From the NCBI RefSeq assembly GCF_900110215.1, contig NZ_FOCX01000016.1, positions 22,579-86,578 of the forward strand: a stretch of DNA of 64,000 nucleotides, given 5' to 3'. Positions 63,579-64,000 of this stretch are shown in pieces (the stretch's first letter is position 1; each line of letters opens with the position of its first letter). Origin of the DNA: Halorientalis persicus (lineage in GTDB: Archaea; Halobacteriota; Halobacteria; Halobacteriales; Haloarculaceae). The notes under the pieces are model-generated. The model was not told the DNA's origin. It did not search any database and saw nothing but the letters and a program-made list of their open reading frames with translations. Both the position numbers and the translations under genes were made by a program.

Positions 63579-63697
63579 CCCAGGTTAATGTCAGCACCAA
63601 TACTTAATTCCTGATGTCAAAAAACAGACTAAATTCGGCATAAATTCCAGTGTTAGGTACTTTCAGCTATCGCTCTTGTGAAGCACGTTGTTGATTT
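63579..63697. other. Spacer before the transposase end
   Basis: Contains the TATA-like box of the zinc/SHOCT gene and GATGTCAAAAAACAGAC near 63613, which may be close to the terminal repeat of the IS; a similar CTGTCAAAAATAAAAC occurs at about 61724. The evidence is weak. Confidence 0.3.
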
Positions 63698-64000
63698 TTA
63701 GAGGACGGCGTCGAGAGCATGTTTGAGTGCTTCGTCACCTGGTTTTCTGTAGAGTTCGCGGCGGAGCTGAAAGGCTTTGAGATACGGCGTTAGCTTGTCT
63801 TTTGACACTCCTCGGTGGGGCGAGAGCCACCGTCGCGTCAGCGACGCGTGGCTCTCGCAGGTGTTGACATGGATGTCGCCGTCAGCGTATTCTCCGTCAC
63901 TATGGACGACGTATTTGCGGGTGAAAGCGTCGTCCTCGTCGAGTGGATCGTAGGCCCGAAATCCGTCCGTATAGACGGTCAGCGACTCCTTGTTGTGGTC
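63698..64000 (-). CDS. IS1595-family (ISXO2-like) transposase, C-terminal part
   Basis: The last 100 codons of a gene that continues past the right edge. Readable parts are LTVYTDGFRAYDPLDEDDAF, VVHSDGEYADGDIHVNTCES, SLTRRWLSPHRGVSKDKLTP and YLKAFQLRRELYRKPGDEAL. The second Asp (VYTDGF) and the final Glu (NTCES) of the DDE centre are visible, with the family's RGVSKDKL motif. GC content is higher than in the surrounding element. Confidence 0.85.
   Translation of the reverse strand, partial: DHNKESLTVYTDGFRAYDPLDEDDAFTRKYVVHSDGEYADGDIHVNTCESHASLTRRWLSPHRGVSKDKLTPYLKAFQLRRELYRKPGDEALKHALDAVL

Larger units (their letters stand above)
61382..64000. mobile_element. Probable integrated element downstream of tRNA-Ala
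   Basis: From the end of the tRNA onward the DNA is markedly AT-richer, codon use changes (AAA, TTT and AAT frequent), and both genes are orphans. An IS1595-like transposase lies at the right edge. tRNA 3' ends are common integration sites in archaea. I see no second copy of the tRNA 3' end within the window and no integrase, so the right boundary is unknown. Confidence 0.5.

Noticed and set aside
61720..63630. TGTCAAAAA words at 61724 and 63613 as paired IS ends
   Set aside because: Both read in the same direction, and the match is too short and AT-rich to define terminal repeats.

Overview
The window is chromosomal DNA of a haloarchaeon (class Halobacteria). GC is very high, most proteins are acidic, many genes sit directly behind TATA-like boxes with almost no leader, and the RNA polymerase genes are split in the halobacterial way (rpoB2/rpoB1 and rpoA1/rpoA2). 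I cannot name the genus from sequence alone.

Layout. 1-11.4 kb holds housekeeping and small conserved genes (cold-shock protein, DUF429, cupin, aldo/keto reductase, type IV pilin, an orphan Eco57I-type DNA methylase, a xi-class glutathione transferase) and one IS1341-type TnpB element. 11.4-25.2 kb carries rpl10e, a universal stress protein, a RimK-like ATP-grasp enzyme, Hsp20, type II GAPDH, an acyl-CoA synthetase, an M29-like aminopeptidase, an HVO_0476-like zinc protein with two isoaspartate methyltransferases, a pair of fluoride channels, a FAH-family enzyme and a class V aminotransferase. 25.3-33 kb is a transglutaminase/DUF58 membrane operon facing a convergent moxR gene. 33-35.3 kb has small genes, a PD-(D/E)XK protein and tRNA-Asp. 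35.6-45.7 kb is the transcription/translation block rpoH-rpoB2-rpoB1-rpoA1-rpoA2-nusA, then rps12-rps7, with an amphi-Trp gene between inverted repeats in the middle. 53.6-61.2 kb resumes with DUF5781, EF-2, an ACT-domain gene plus homoserine dehydrogenase, EF-1A, rps10 and tRNA-Ala(CGC). Past tRNA-Ala the DNA becomes AT-richer and looks like an integrated element, with two orphan genes and an IS1595-like transposase cut by the window edge.

The most interesting part is 45.7-53.6 kb, lying between rps7 and the DUF5781/EF-2 genes. It encodes a large secreted repeat protein, a secreted DUF6230 protein, a DUF6114 membrane protein, a second DUF6230 protein fused to five PKD domains, and two more DUF6114 membrane proteins. 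Three of these genes share a nearly identical promoter-proximal element, CCGKCYATRTCCGGGGWAA, just downstream of a TATA box and followed by a long, mostly hairpin-rich leader. DUF6230 and DUF6114 are also neighbours in actinobacteria, to my knowledge without an assigned function, so this looks like a co-regulated envelope system shared across domains of life.

A second theme is arrays of perfect hairpins, many with exactly three-base loops, in the spacers after rpl10e, nusA and EF-2 and in 33.5-33.85 kb.
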